Assembly (NCBI RefSeq): GCF_015708085.1
Contig: NZ_JADNYM010000017.1
Coordinates: 1-64,000, forward strand
Length of the DNA: 64,000 nt
Source of the DNA: Arthrobacter terrae
GTDB taxonomy: Bacteria; Actinomycetota; Actinomycetes; Actinomycetales; Micrococcaceae
Direction: 5' to 3'
Under the pieces are notes generated by a model. It worked only from the letters and a program-made list of their open reading frames with translations, was not told the origin of the DNA and did not search any database. Both the position numbers and the translations under genes were made by a program. Below are positions 42,144 to 51,755 of this stretch, one piece after another. Numbering within the stretch: the stretch's first letter is position 1; every line of letters begins with the position of its first letter.

Positions 42144-42164
42144 ATATACCCCTTGGGGGTATAT
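42144..42164. promoter_or_regulatory. CsoR operator
   Basis: A perfect nine-base dyad, ATATACCCC at 42144-42152 and GGGGTATAT at 42156-42164, around TTG. This is the classical C/G-tract CsoR box. It overlaps AT-rich sequence suited to a minus-strand -10 element before csoR. The GNAT gene at 42348 on the other strand could also be affected. Nothing else is recognised between 42165 and 42347. Confidence 0.9.
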
Positions 42165-42347
42165 ATCCACGGGTTCGTATTGCGGCAACGTAATTCATGT
42201 CTTACGGTTTAGCTCAGACGCTGATGCGTCCCAAGAGACAAGGAGGATTTGCCGTGCTGATCTGTCTTCCGGCGCTTCTCCCGCTGGCTCTTCTGCGGCC
42301 TGGACGGGGATGAAGCGCCTCCGCTTTCTTGTGAAGGACGCTTTTCC

Positions 42348-43277
42348 ATGTTTCGACCTTCGATCAGTGCCGACCTCGGCACCATTTTAACTTTCGCTGC
42401 TGCCGGGCCCGTGGGGTGGATTGATGCCGGGCGGTATCGGCGGGAACTAGCCACGAATAACTACCGCGACCATTGGACCTGGATCGCAGAGGTCAACGGA
42501 GTCCCCATTGCCCGGGCGATTTGGTGGGCACCTTCCGGAGCCAACCATCCTGCCGCGCTTGATTGCCTGTTGGTAAAGCCTTCCGTCAGAGAACCTGAGG
42601 AGCTCGCTGCGGGGCTGCTCAAAGCCGCGCATGTCGCCTTCAAGGCAGCGGGGGCGACGGTATTGCCCGACTATACAATCGACGTTGCCGTCGGGTGGCA
42701 CGAGGACCCGAGGGCGAGGGAAGCCGTAGCATGGCGCCGGGGCGCCGCGCAGTCCGCCGGGTTGAAAAGTTTTATTGAGCGGGTGAATTTTGAATGGACC
42801 CCAGGAAACGTCCTGCCTGTTCCCGCCCATGAGCTGGACTATAGGTCCGGAACGGATCAGGAGTTTAAGGACGCGTTTGCCCGCGCAGCCGAAGGTAGCC
42901 TGGATGCCCAGACCAAGAGGAATCTGGCGGTCATGGGACCGGACGGACAAGCGCAGGACGATTTGGACTTCTATCTCTGCCTGCCGGGGGACAGAGCGGC
43001 CTGGCGACTGGCCTTTTTACCATCGGGGGCTCCCCTCGGATTCATCATCCCGACGCGCACGGCCTACGATGCGTCCGTGAGCTACTTGGGGGTCTATCCG
43101 GGCCAGCGTGGCCGTGGATATATCCATGAGCTGCTGGGTGAAATCACCCGCGTACACGCAGCTTCGGGTGCCCCACGGATTGTCGGGACAACCGACTTGG
43201 CTAATGCACCGATGCTGGCTGCGTTCGAGCGGGCCGGCTACCGCATTATCAAGCGCCGCCTGGTGCTGACCGCCTAG
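42348..43277 (+). CDS. GNAT-family N-acetyltransferase
   Basis: A 309-residue protein with an ATG at 42348 after AAGGA. The C-terminal part carries the acetyl-CoA motif A: VSYLGVYPGQRGRGYIHELL (the Q/RxxGxG/A pyrophosphate loop), then TTDLANAPMLAAFERAGYRI. The N-terminal half (about 1-160) may be a second, degenerate GNAT fold, as in mycothiol synthase-like tandem proteins. The substrate is unknown. It is divergent from csoR, but no functional link to copper is evident. Confidence 0.82.
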   Translation: MFRPSISADLGTILTFAAAGPVGWIDAGRYRRELATNNYRDHWTWIAEVNGVPIARAIWWAPSGANHPAALDCLLVKPSVREPEELAAGLLKAAHVAFKAAGATVLPDYTIDVAVGWHEDPRAREAVAWRRGAAQSAGLKSFIERVNFEWTPGNVLPVPAHELDYRSGTDQEFKDAFARAAEGSLDAQTKRNLAVMGPDGQAQDDLDFYLCLPGDRAAWRLAFLPSGAPLGFIIPTRTAYDASVSYLGVYPGQRGRGYIHELLGEITRVHAASGAPRIVGTTDLANAPMLAAFERAGYRIIKRRLVLTA

Positions 43278-43468
43278 AATGCGGCTGGACCACTCGTAGG
43301 CCACCGGCCCCTTGCACGTCTGAACCGGTCTTGGATGATCGCACTTAACCCGCCCGGACCAATCGTGCAACCGTCCATTCACGCCCTTTACCGCGTAGCC
43401 TAGTCTCAACATAGGTCCAGCCGTACAGCCGGACGGCGGAGACATCCGACAGGAGAGGCAAGCACATC

Positions 43469-44899
43469 GTGGTTCACACCTTGCAGAACTTTATTAACGG
43501 GCAGTTTGTGCCCGTGATGGGCTCGGATTCGATCGAGGTCGTCAACCCGACCAATGGCGAGACCGTTGCCCTTGCACCTATCTCCGAGCAGGCCGATATA
43601 GCCGCGGCCATGAGTGCTGCGGCCACTGCCTTCCAGACCTGGCGCCGGACCACCCCGAGGGAACGCCAGTCGTTGCTGCTTCGGCTTGCCGATGCGATGG
43701 AGGCCCGCAGCGCCGAATTGGTGGAGGCACAGCACCGCAATACCGGACAGGTGCGCCAAATGATTGCTGATGAAGAGGTGGCGGCCGGCGCGGACCAGCT
43801 CCGCTTTTTCGCCGGCGCAGCGCGGCTGCTGGAAGGCAAATCCGCCGGTGAGTATATGGACGGGTTTACCTCCTTTGTGCGCCGCGAGCCGGTGGGCGTC
43901 ATTGCCCAGGTGACGCCCTGGAATTACCCGCTGCTGATGGCTGTCTGGAAAATTGGTCCGGCCTTGGCCGCGGGGAACACCGTTGTCCTCAAGCCCAGCG
44001 ACACGACTCCCGAAAGCACCCTGGTGCTCGCGGACATTGCCAAGGACATTCTGCCGGCCGGCGTTTTCAACGTGCTGTTGGGCAATGGCGCAACCGGGGC
44101 AGCCATGGTGGAGCATAAGATTCCTGCCATGGTGTCCATTACGGGCTCCGTGCGGGCCGGCATTGCCGTGGCAACGGGGGCAGCCGCCGGAGTGAAGCGG
44201 GCGCATCTGGAGCTCGGCGGCAAGGCTCCCGCCGTGGTCTTCGCGGACGCGGACCTGGGCAAAACCGCACAGTCTATCGCCGAATTCTCCTTCTTTAACG
44301 CCGGTCAGGACTGCACGGCCATTACCCGCGTTCTGGTCGAAGAATCTGCCCACGATGAGCTGGTGACGGCGCTGGCGACAGCGGCTCAAAGTCTGGAAAC
44401 AGGCAATGAAGATGAATCGAAGAACTACTTTGGTCCGCTGAACAACGTCCACCATTTCAATGCAGTATGCAAGGTTGTGGAGAACATTCCGGAGTACGCG
44501 ACGGTGGTGACCGGCGGCAAACGTGTGGGGGACAAGGGCTTCTTCTTCGAACCAACGGTGGTGGACGGCGTCCGGCAGACGGATGACATTGTCCAGCACG
44601 AAACTTTTGGCCCGGTCATCACGGTTCAGACGTTCCGGACCGAAGAGGAAGCCGTGGAGCTGGCCAATGACGTGGACTTCGCCTTGGCTTCCAGCGTCTG
44701 GACCAGCAACCATGGAACTGCGATGCGCGTCTCCCGGGATTTGGATTTCGGCGCCGTCTGGATCAATACGCACATCATGCTGACGGCGGAAATGCCGCAT
44801 GGCGGATTTAAGCAGTCCGGTTACGGCAAGGATCTGTCGATGTACGGCGTCGAGGATTACACCCGGATCAAGCACGTCATGAGTGCGCTGGACGCTTAG
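43469..44899 (+). CDS. Gamma-aminobutyraldehyde dehydrogenase-type aldehyde dehydrogenase
   Basis: A 476-residue NAD(P)-dependent ALDH with GTG start after AGGAGAGG. Motifs are GVIAQVTPWNYPLLMAVWKI (cofactor loop), VLKPSDTTPESTLVLADIAK, HLELGGKAPAVVFADADLGK with catalytic Glu, FFNAGQDCTAITRVLVEES with catalytic Cys, and ETFGPVITVQTF. It resembles PatD/AldH-type enzymes that make 4-aminobutyrate from 4-aminobutanal. The GABA transaminase gene follows 81 bp downstream, which supports a putrescine/GABA catabolic role. Confidence 0.88.
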   Translation: MVHTLQNFINGQFVPVMGSDSIEVVNPTNGETVALAPISEQADIAAAMSAAATAFQTWRRTTPRERQSLLLRLADAMEARSAELVEAQHRNTGQVRQMIADEEVAAGADQLRFFAGAARLLEGKSAGEYMDGFTSFVRREPVGVIAQVTPWNYPLLMAVWKIGPALAAGNTVVLKPSDTTPESTLVLADIAKDILPAGVFNVLLGNGATGAAMVEHKIPAMVSITGSVRAGIAVATGAAAGVKRAHLELGGKAPAVVFADADLGKTAQSIAEFSFFNAGQDCTAITRVLVEESAHDELVTALATAAQSLETGNEDESKNYFGPLNNVHHFNAVCKVVENIPEYATVVTGGKRVGDKGFFFEPTVVDGVRQTDDIVQHETFGPVITVQTFRTEEEAVELANDVDFALASSVWTSNHGTAMRVSRDLDFGAVWINTHIMLTAEMPHGGFKQSGYGKDLSMYGVEDYTRIKHVMSALDA

Positions 44900-44980
44900 T
44901 TTCGACGACGAAGACGACGACGGCTGGCTGCGCCGGGCGTGCCCCAGACTTATCTAAAAAAGCGTGAGAAAGAAGAAAAA

Positions 44981-46342
44981 ATGGCGGAGATTCAGTACCG
45001 GTTGGAGCAGAAGCGGCAGATCCTGGGGGAATTCCCGGGGCCTAAATCCGCAGCATTGACGCAGCGGCGCAAGGCCGTGGTGGCGGCCGGCGTGGCCTCC
45101 AGTGTTCCGGTTTACGTCGCGGACGCGGACGGAGGTGTGATCGTCGACGTGGACGGCAACTCCTTCATTGACCTCGGCTCCGGCATTGCGGTGACCAGCG
45201 TGGGCGCGTCCGATCCCGCCGTCGTCGGCGCAGTTAAGGACCAAGCCGGGCATTTCACGCACACCTGCTTCATGGTTACTCCTTATGAGGGGTATATCGA
45301 GGTCGCGGAAGAGCTGGCAAGACTGACCCCCGGGGATCACGAGAAGCGCACGGTGCTGTTCAACTCCGGCGCCGAGGCCGTGGAAAACGCCGTCAAGGTG
45401 GCACGGCTTGCGACCGGCCGGGACGCAATTGTCGCCTTCGACCATGCGTATCACGGCCGAACGAACCTGACCATGGCGCTGACGGCAAAGGCGATGCCGT
45501 ACAAGGCAAATTTCGGTCCGTTTGCCCCCGAGATCTATCGGGTGCCAATGAGCTACCCCTATCGTGAAGAAACCGAGATCAAGGGCGAGGACGCCGCCCG
45601 CCGCGCGATCAGCATGATTGAAAAGCAGATCGGTGCGGACTCCGTGGCGGCCATCCTGATCGAACCGGTCCAGGGCGAGGGCGGCTTCATTGTCCCCGCG
45701 GAGGGGTTCCTGCCCACGCTCGCTGCCTGGGCCAAGGAAAATGGCGTCGTCTTCATCGCTGATGAAGTACAGTCCGGTTTCTGCCGCACGGGTACGTGGT
45801 TTGCGTCCGAGCACGAGGGTGTGGTGCCGGACATCATCACGATGGCTAAGGGGATTGGTGGCGGCCTGCCGCTGAGCGCCATTACCGGCCGCGCGGAGCT
45901 GCTGGACGCGGTGCATCCGGGCGGCCTCGGCGGCACCTTCGGCGGAAATCCAGTGGCCTGTGCCGCGGCACTGGCTGCGATCGGCAGCATGCGCACGTTC
46001 GATCTGAACGCGCGCGCGCAGCGGATTGAAAAGATCGTGATGGACCGGCTCGGTGCGCTGGCGGCGGAGATGGGCGACGGCGGCATCATCGGCGAACTGC
46101 GCGGCCGCGGTGCCATGCTGGCCGTCGAACTCGTCCGGCCGGGCACCGCGCGGACCACCAAGGAACCCAACGCCCAGGCAACCAAGGCCGTCGCCGCTGC
46201 GTGCCTGCAGGCCGGCGTCGTCATTCTGACGTGCGGCACCTATGGAAACGTGGTCCGATTGCTGCCGCCGCTGGTCATCAGCGACGAACTCCTCAAAGAC
46301 GGGCTGGATGTGCTGGTGGAAGCGATCCGCGCCAACGTCTGA
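44981..46342 (+). CDS. gabT: 4-aminobutyrate aminotransferase (PLP-dependent class III)
   Basis: A 453-residue enzyme started at the ATG at 44981 (MAEIQYRLEQKRQILGEFPG), with AGAAAGAAG upstream, rather than the GTG at 44939. Class III transaminase features are FIDLGSGIAVTSVGASDPAV, FNSGAEAVENAVKVARLATG, AFDHAYHGRTNLTMALTAKA, IADEVQSGFCRTGTWFA, and IITMAKGIGGGLPLSAITGR with the PLP-binding Lys. It transfers the amino group of GABA to 2-oxoglutarate, giving succinic semialdehyde. It is the partner of the aldehyde dehydrogenase just upstream. Confidence 0.92.
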   Translation: MAEIQYRLEQKRQILGEFPGPKSAALTQRRKAVVAAGVASSVPVYVADADGGVIVDVDGNSFIDLGSGIAVTSVGASDPAVVGAVKDQAGHFTHTCFMVTPYEGYIEVAEELARLTPGDHEKRTVLFNSGAEAVENAVKVARLATGRDAIVAFDHAYHGRTNLTMALTAKAMPYKANFGPFAPEIYRVPMSYPYREETEIKGEDAARRAISMIEKQIGADSVAAILIEPVQGEGGFIVPAEGFLPTLAAWAKENGVVFIADEVQSGFCRTGTWFASEHEGVVPDIITMAKGIGGGLPLSAITGRAELLDAVHPGGLGGTFGGNPVACAAALAAIGSMRTFDLNARAQRIEKIVMDRLGALAAEMGDGGIIGELRGRGAMLAVELVRPGTARTTKEPNAQATKAVAAACLQAGVVILTCGTYGNVVRLLPPLVISDELLKDGLDVLVEAIRANV

Positions 46343-46413
46343 CGCTGCGGGTAGAGTCTGTGCTAACTGGTCGGCAGCGCAGATGCCGGCAACCCTAGGT
46401 GAGGGGTCTTTTG

Positions 46414-47244
46414 ATGCGGTATGTAGTTGGATACACGCCAAATGAAAGCGGCGCGGACGCCATTGATCTGGCGTCCGTCATTGCCCGGACCCAAGGGGCA
46501 CGTCTGGATCTGGTGTATGTGGTCGGGGAGCGGGCCGCCACCGTCCAGAATGCGGAGGCGGTCCAGCGGGACGCGCTCGACCTCGTTCCCGAGGGTGTGC
46601 AGGCCCAATTCCACGTCCGGCATTCGGACTCCTACGCGAGCGGGTTGATTGAGGCAGCTGTTGAATACTCGGCCTTGCTCATAGTCGTCGGCGCCGCCCG
46701 CAGCGGGCTGTTCAAGCGCTTCACCGTCGGCAGCGTGGCTAATGCTCTTCTGCACGCCTCGCCGGTGCCGGTGGCACTTGCACCGCGCGGCTATCAGCGC
46801 ACAGAGCCGCTCACCCGGCTGACCGCCATGGTGGGGACCCGGGAGGGCTGGGAATCGGTGACGAATGTGGGAATCCATGCGGCGGACCGGCGGCATCTGC
46901 CGCTGCGCCTGGTCTCCCTCGTCGAGCTCGATGAGCTGACGCAGCGCCGTTACGAGCTGGACAATGCGCTCAGCCCAGCGCGCCAGCATGCCAATACCGT
47001 GCTGACCGAGGCCGCGCAGCGACGCTCGGGCGGGTCAACAACGGTAACTCTGGCGCACGGCCGGACCATCGAGGAAGCGGTCGATAGCCTGGGCTGGGAG
47101 GACGGCGAACTTGTCATCGTGGGGTCCAGCCGGCTGGCGGAACGCCGGAAGCTGTTCATGGGCGCAACTGCCAACAAAATCCTGCGTGCGCTGCCGGTGC
47201 CGATGGTGGTTGTTCCCCGTGAATACGAGCGGATCGATGACTAG
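46414..47244 (+). CDS. Universal stress protein with two USP domains
   Basis: A 276-residue protein with an ATG at 46414 after GAGGGG. Two tandem USP folds are present. The first ends with the ATP-loop-like VVGAARSGLFKRFTVGSVAN, the second with VGSSRLAERRKLFMGATANK, both matching the G-2x-G-9x-G(S/T) type pattern approximately. Actinobacterial tandem USPs are often induced in stationary phase and hypoxia. It probably has its own promoter in the 71-bp gap after gabT. Confidence 0.88.
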   Translation: MRYVVGYTPNESGADAIDLASVIARTQGARLDLVYVVGERAATVQNAEAVQRDALDLVPEGVQAQFHVRHSDSYASGLIEAAVEYSALLIVVGAARSGLFKRFTVGSVANALLHASPVPVALAPRGYQRTEPLTRLTAMVGTREGWESVTNVGIHAADRRHLPLRLVSLVELDELTQRRYELDNALSPARQHANTVLTEAAQRRSGGSTTVTLAHGRTIEEAVDSLGWEDGELVIVGSSRLAERRKLFMGATANKILRALPVPMVVVPREYERIDD

Positions 47245-47276
47245 CTTCTGATGCAGTCAAGGACCGGGCCGGGTGC

Positions 47277-48293
47277 TCAGTCCCGCGGAAGGGGCTGGGC
47301 CGCGGCCGGCATTAGGGAGCGGGCCCGGCGCAGGCTCCGGCTCTGTCCATAATTGCGGAGCATATCAACGGTAAGCAGCACCAGTGCCAGCCAGACGATG
47401 CAGAAGCCGATCCACCGTTCCGGGCCCATCTGCTCGCCGAGCACAGTGATGGCAAGTATGAATTGGATGACCGGGGTAAAGTACTGCAGCAATCCGATGG
47501 TCGTCATCGGGAGCCGGCGGGCAGCAGCCCCGAAGAACAGCAACGGGACCGCAGTAATAATTCCGGATGCGGCCAGCAGCCAGAAATGCCCCGCGCCGAG
47601 GGTGCCGAGCGTGTCCTGTCCGTTGAGCGAGAGGACGATCATAACGACGGCGGCGAACGGGGCCAGCACCGCGGTTTCAATGCTCAGGCTCGACGCTGCA
47701 TCGACCCTGGGCCCGACCCGCTTCTTCATAAACCCGTACAGGCCGAAGCTGAAAGCCAGGACCAGAGCGATCCAGGGCAGTCGGCCGTAGCCGATTGTCA
47801 GGACGACGACGGCGGCAAACCCGACGCCGACGGCAGCCCACTGCAGCGGGCGAAGCTTTTCTTTCAGGAAGATGACGCCGAGCAGCACAGAGACCAACGG
47901 ATTAATGAAATAGCCCAGGGACGCCTCAATGGCCTGGCCGGTGGTAACGCCGAATGTATAGGTCAGCCAGTTCACCGCGATCAGTACGGCGGCAACGGAG
48001 AGGTTGCCCAAAACCCGTTTGTTCCGTACGGCCGCGATCAGCTGCGGCCATGCCTTGGTAACAGTCAGCAGAAGGGCGCAAAACCCCAGCGACCAGACAA
48101 CCCGGTTGGCCACAATTTCGACAGCGCCGGCGGGGATGAGCCAGATAAAGTAAACCGGCAGCAGACCCCAGATGCTGTAGGCACCCATCCCGAAGAACAC
48201 CCCCGAGGTGGAGTCGCTTCGCGGTGCACGCCGGGGTGTGGAAGCGCCGGGTACGGGGTTGAGGGCACGGTTGCTGGCAGACACAAGTTCCAT
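47277..48293 (-). CDS. rarD: RarD-type EamA/DMT superfamily transporter
   Basis: A 338-residue membrane protein from the ATG at 48293; the longer frame to 48377 adds an unlikely tail. Ten hydrophobic segments start near residue 30 (GVFFGMGAYSIWGLLPVYFI, a RarD signature). FINPLVSVLLGVIFLKEKLRP and a second half with LQYFTPVIQFILAITVLGEQ follow. RarD proteins are putative drug or metabolite exporters. The single gene is divergent from the ferredoxin reductase gene. Confidence 0.88.
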   Translation of the reverse strand: MELVSASNRALNPVPGASTPRRAPRSDSTSGVFFGMGAYSIWGLLPVYFIWLIPAGAVEIVANRVVWSLGFCALLLTVTKAWPQLIAAVRNKRVLGNLSVAAVLIAVNWLTYTFGVTTGQAIEASLGYFINPLVSVLLGVIFLKEKLRPLQWAAVGVGFAAVVVLTIGYGRLPWIALVLAFSFGLYGFMKKRVGPRVDAASSLSIETAVLAPFAAVVMIVLSLNGQDTLGTLGAGHFWLLAASGIITAVPLLFFGAAARRLPMTTIGLLQYFTPVIQFILAITVLGEQMGPERWIGFCIVWLALVLLTVDMLRNYGQSRSLRRARSLMPAAAQPLPRD

Positions 48294-48439
48294 AACATCA
48301 GCTTTCCCGACAGTATTCCGCATCACGTCTTTGGTCCGCAGGTGAAACAGCCATTTAGACTGGTAGCTGGTGGCCATGGGGATGTCCCTGCGCCACGAAG
48401 CCTCGCTCTTGCTGATCGATCGTTTGGAAGGACTCTCCT

Positions 48440-49933
48440 GTGTCTAACTCGGCAGCCGCCCGCCCTCTCCGGGTGGCCATCATTGGTTCCGGCCCGGCCG
48501 GCGTCTATGCCGCCGATATTCTGACTAAGTCCCAAGAAGTGCGCGGCGGCGACGTCGCGGTCAGTATTGATCTTTTTGAGTCCTACCCGGCTCCTTATGG
48601 TCTGATCCGCTATGGTGTGGCTCCGGATCATCCCCGTATTAAGGGGATTGTGAATGCCCTGCATAAGGTCCTGGACCGGGGCGATATCCGCTTTCTGGGC
48701 AATGTCACCTACGGCCGGGATCTGACGTTGTCCGATATCCGCCACTTATACGATGCCGTCATCTTCTCCACCGGCGCCATCAAGGACTCCGGTCTGGACA
48801 TTCCGGGCGTGGAGTTGGAGGGTTCGTTTGGCGGGGCGGATTTTGTGTCCTGGTATGACGGGCATCCGGATGTGGCGCGGGAGTGGCCGTTGGAGGCTAA
48901 GGAAGTTGCGGTGATCGGGAACGGCAATGTTGCTTTGGATGTGGCGCGGATGCTGTCCAAGCATGCCGATGATTTGTTGGTGACCGAGATTCCGGACAAT
49001 GTGTACCGGGGGTTGAAGTCTTCACCGGTGACGGATGTGCATATTTTTGGCCGGCGCGGGCCGGCGCAGGTGAAGTTCACGCCGTTGGAGCTGCGGGAGT
49101 TGTCGCATTCGAAGGATGTGGACATTGTCCTGTATCCGGAGGATTTTGTCTTCGACGCGGCCTCGGATGAGGCGATCCGGACGAATAACCAGGTCAAGAC
49201 CATGGTGAACACCCTGACGAACTGGCTGGTGGAGGAGCCGTCGCATGCGCAGAAGCCGGCGTCCCGGCGGCTGCACCTGCATTTCCTGCACAGTCCGGTG
49301 GAGATCACTGGGGTGGATGGGAAAGTCAGCGGGATGAAGTTTGAACGTACTGAGCTGGACGGCAGCGGGCGTGCGCGCGGCACCGGTGAAATTGTTCACT
49401 ATCCGGTCCAGGCCGTCTACCGGGCCATCGGCTACTTCGGCTCAGAGCTTCCCGAGGTGGGCTTTGATGCCACGCACGGCGTCATTCCCAATGACGCGGG
49501 CCGGGTGCTGGATGCAGACGGAAAACCGGTTCCAGGCATCTACGCCACCGGCTGGATCAAACGAGGCCCCGTCGGCCTGATCGGCAGCACCAAGGGCGAT
49601 GCCTTGGAGACTATCGGCTGCCTGCTGGAGGACCGCCTGAGTTTGCCCCGGGCCGGGAAGCCGCAGGAGCAGGCCATCATTGATCTGCTCGAATCCCGCG
49701 GCGTGCAGTACACCAGCTGGGAAGGCTGGCTGAAGCTGGACGCGCATGAGGCAGCACTGGGCGCCGAGTACGTTCGGGCCGACGACGCAGCCAGCCTCGC
49801 CGGGGACACCGTCGGCAAGCGTCCACGGGTAAAGGTGGTGCCGCGGGAGGACATGGTTTCCATTTCGCGCGGTACATCGCCGGAATCAGTCCTCGGGACG
49901 TCCCCGGGGACTGAGGGTTGTCCCACTATCTGA
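48440..49933 (+). CDS. fprA: Ferredoxin--NADP(+) reductase, FprA/adrenodoxin-reductase type
   Basis: A 497-residue flavoprotein with GTG start. FAD motif is VAIIGSGPAGVYAADIL, then ESYPAPYGLIRYGVAPDHPR. The NADP motif is EVAVIGNGNVALDVARML, followed by IFGRRGPAQVKFTPLELREL. The C-terminal half has AIGYFGSELPEVGFDATHG and ATGWIKRGPVGLIGSTKGDA. It passes electrons between NADPH and ferredoxin. The stretch from about 48780 to 49340 uses more G/T-ending codons (TTG, GTG, GAT) than its flanks, perhaps a conversion or transfer patch. Confidence 0.93.
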   Translation: MSNSAAARPLRVAIIGSGPAGVYAADILTKSQEVRGGDVAVSIDLFESYPAPYGLIRYGVAPDHPRIKGIVNALHKVLDRGDIRFLGNVTYGRDLTLSDIRHLYDAVIFSTGAIKDSGLDIPGVELEGSFGGADFVSWYDGHPDVAREWPLEAKEVAVIGNGNVALDVARMLSKHADDLLVTEIPDNVYRGLKSSPVTDVHIFGRRGPAQVKFTPLELRELSHSKDVDIVLYPEDFVFDAASDEAIRTNNQVKTMVNTLTNWLVEEPSHAQKPASRRLHLHFLHSPVEITGVDGKVSGMKFERTELDGSGRARGTGEIVHYPVQAVYRAIGYFGSELPEVGFDATHGVIPNDAGRVLDADGKPVPGIYATGWIKRGPVGLIGSTKGDALETIGCLLEDRLSLPRAGKPQEQAIIDLLESRGVQYTSWEGWLKLDAHEAALGAEYVRADDAASLAGDTVGKRPRVKVVPREDMVSISRGTSPESVLGTSPGTEGCPTI

Positions 49934-50019
49934 GACTGTGATGGCGTCCGGGCGGGCGAAGCAGATGCGGGTTCGGTATCGTGGTTGGGTCCCTTTGGCC
50001 CCAACCTCGACGGATGTCC

Positions 50020-51567
50020 ATGAATTTACTGCGCACAAAGTCCATTGAAAGCTCCCTCCGCGATGCCCAGGAGCCCGGGCGGACACTCAAACGCTCGCTC
50101 AATACCTGGGACCTGATGATCATGGGAATTGCCGTGGCGGTGGGTGCCGGCATCTTTTCCGTGGGAGCCAAAGCCGCAGCACATAACGCAGGCCCGGCCG
50201 TGACCGTCAGCTTCATTCTGGCGGCGGTCACGTGCGCGTTGGCCATCATGTGCTACGCGGAGTTTGCCACCGCAATGCCCGTCACAGGCAGCGCGTACGT
50301 CTTTACCTACGCCACCATGGGGGAGCTGCTGGCCTGGATCATCGGCTGGAACCTGATTCTGGAACTGCTCATGGCCGGCTCGGTGATCGCTAAGTACTGG
50401 GGGGTCTACCTCAGCGACTTCCTGCAGGCCGTTAATATTGATATCCCCGCACAGCTGCACTTCGGAGCCCTGACCCTCTACTGGGGGCCCTTAGTGGTCG
50501 TCGCCGTCTTCACCACGGTCCTGGTATTAGGTACCAAGCTCTCTGCCCGGGTCAACAGCGTCTTCACCATGATCAAAATAGCGATCGTTGTCTTCGTGAT
50601 CGTGGTGGGATTCTTCTTCGTCAAGGCGCAGAACTACACACCCTTCGTGCCCGCGTCCGTGCCGGCGCCGGCAACGGGCGGTTCCTGGACCGAGCAGCCG
50701 TTCCTGTCCTTCCTCAGCGGCGCCAACCCCGCTATGTACGGTTTCACCGGCGTGATCTCCGGCGCCGCGCTGGTCTTCTTCGCCTTCATTGGTTTCGACG
50801 TGGTCGCCACCAGCGCGGAGGAAGTCAAGAACCCGAAAAGGACCCTGCCGCGCGGCATTTTTGCGGGGCTGGCGGTCGTCACGGTCCTGTATATCCTGGT
50901 CACCTTGGTGGTCACGGGCATGGTTTCCTATCAGGACCTGGCCAAGGCCACGGATCCGTCCCTGGCAACCGCGTTCCATCTGGTCGGAGCGGACTGGGCC
51001 GTCGTCGTCATTTCGCTCGGTTCCCTGATTGGCCTGACGACGGTGATCATGGTGCTCCTGATGGGTCTGGCCCGAGTCACCATGGCGATGAGCCGGGACG
51101 GCCTGCTCCCGCGTGGGCTGAGCAAGACCTCTGCCAAGCGCAGCACTCCTGCACGTACGCAGATCATGTGCGGCACACTGGTGGCGCTGCTGGCCGGCTT
51201 TACCCCGGTGGATCTGCTGGCCGAAATGATCAACATCGGCACGTTGTCCGCGTTCGTGATGGTCAGCCTGGGTATTCTGGTGCTCCGCCGCAAGCGTCCG
51301 GATCTCAAACCATCCTTTCGGGTACCGTTTGGCCCTGTCATCCCGGTGGCCTCCGCCCTGCTCTGCATCTACCTGATGTTTAACCTGGCGACGCTGACCT
51401 GGGTCTTTTTCGGGATCTGGCTGGTTCTCGGGCTGGCGATCTACTTCTCTTACGGAGCGTGGAATTCCCGGCTCGGCAGGCAGCTCAAGAGCGCGCGGTC
51501 CGGCGGAGAACTTTACAGCGCTTCGGCGGAGGCCGACGCCGACGACAAGGTCTCCCTCGACGCCTGA
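50020..51567 (+). CDS. APC-family amino acid permease (cationic amino acid transporter type)
   Basis: A 515-residue permease with about 12 helices, started at the ATG at 50020 (MNLLRTKSIESSLRDAQEPG); the ATG at 50014 is an alternative. Characteristic pieces are LKRSLNTWDLMIMGIAVAVG and GAGIFSVGAKAAAHNAGPAV in helix 1, and YAEFATAMPVTGSAYVFTYA. FFAFIGFDVVATSAEEVKNP lies before helix 7. It resembles the YfnA/CAT-type group that imports neutral or basic amino acids. It lies 86 bp after fprA and probably has a separate promoter. Confidence 0.9.
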   Translation: MNLLRTKSIESSLRDAQEPGRTLKRSLNTWDLMIMGIAVAVGAGIFSVGAKAAAHNAGPAVTVSFILAAVTCALAIMCYAEFATAMPVTGSAYVFTYATMGELLAWIIGWNLILELLMAGSVIAKYWGVYLSDFLQAVNIDIPAQLHFGALTLYWGPLVVVAVFTTVLVLGTKLSARVNSVFTMIKIAIVVFVIVVGFFFVKAQNYTPFVPASVPAPATGGSWTEQPFLSFLSGANPAMYGFTGVISGAALVFFAFIGFDVVATSAEEVKNPKRTLPRGIFAGLAVVTVLYILVTLVVTGMVSYQDLAKATDPSLATAFHLVGADWAVVVISLGSLIGLTTVIMVLLMGLARVTMAMSRDGLLPRGLSKTSAKRSTPARTQIMCGTLVALLAGFTPVDLLAEMINIGTLSAFVMVSLGILVLRRKRPDLKPSFRVPFGPVIPVASALLCIYLMFNLATLTWVFFGIWLVLGLAIYFSYGAWNSRLGRQLKSARSGGELYSASAEADADDKVSLDA

Positions 51568-51698
51568 GGCTCTTGTGCCGGTGACTTCTGCGTAGAGTTG
51601 GGCGCTACGGATGCGCAGGGATGCATCCGGCGCATTGTCCGGCGCCAACGCTGCGCAGGTTTACGCGGCTTGCTGCGGATCAACGCGTGCGGACAGAG

Positions 51699-51733
51699 AA
51701 AGGGCGGGTTCCCGGTATGGGAGCCCGCCCTTT
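51699..51733. terminator. Bidirectional intrinsic terminator between the APC permease and catalase genes
   Basis: AAAGGGCGGG at 51699-51708 pairs perfectly with CCCGCCCTTT at 51724-51733, with extra pairing (TTCCC against GGGA) inside. The T-run on the plus strand and the A-run on the left make it a terminator for both converging genes. The remainder of 51568-51755 holds only short GC-rich hairpins. Confidence 0.88.
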
Positions 51734-51755
51734 TATGCTTGGTGCCGGATGGAAC

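Noticed and set aside
43406-44875. A 489-codon minus-strand open frame over the aldehyde dehydrogenase
   Set aside because: The plus strand encodes a full ALDH with all catalytic motifs; the antisense product has no recognisable domain.
44954-46441. A 495-codon minus-strand open frame over gabT
   Set aside because: It is antisense to a complete class III transaminase and has a His/Gln/Arg-rich, family-less translation.
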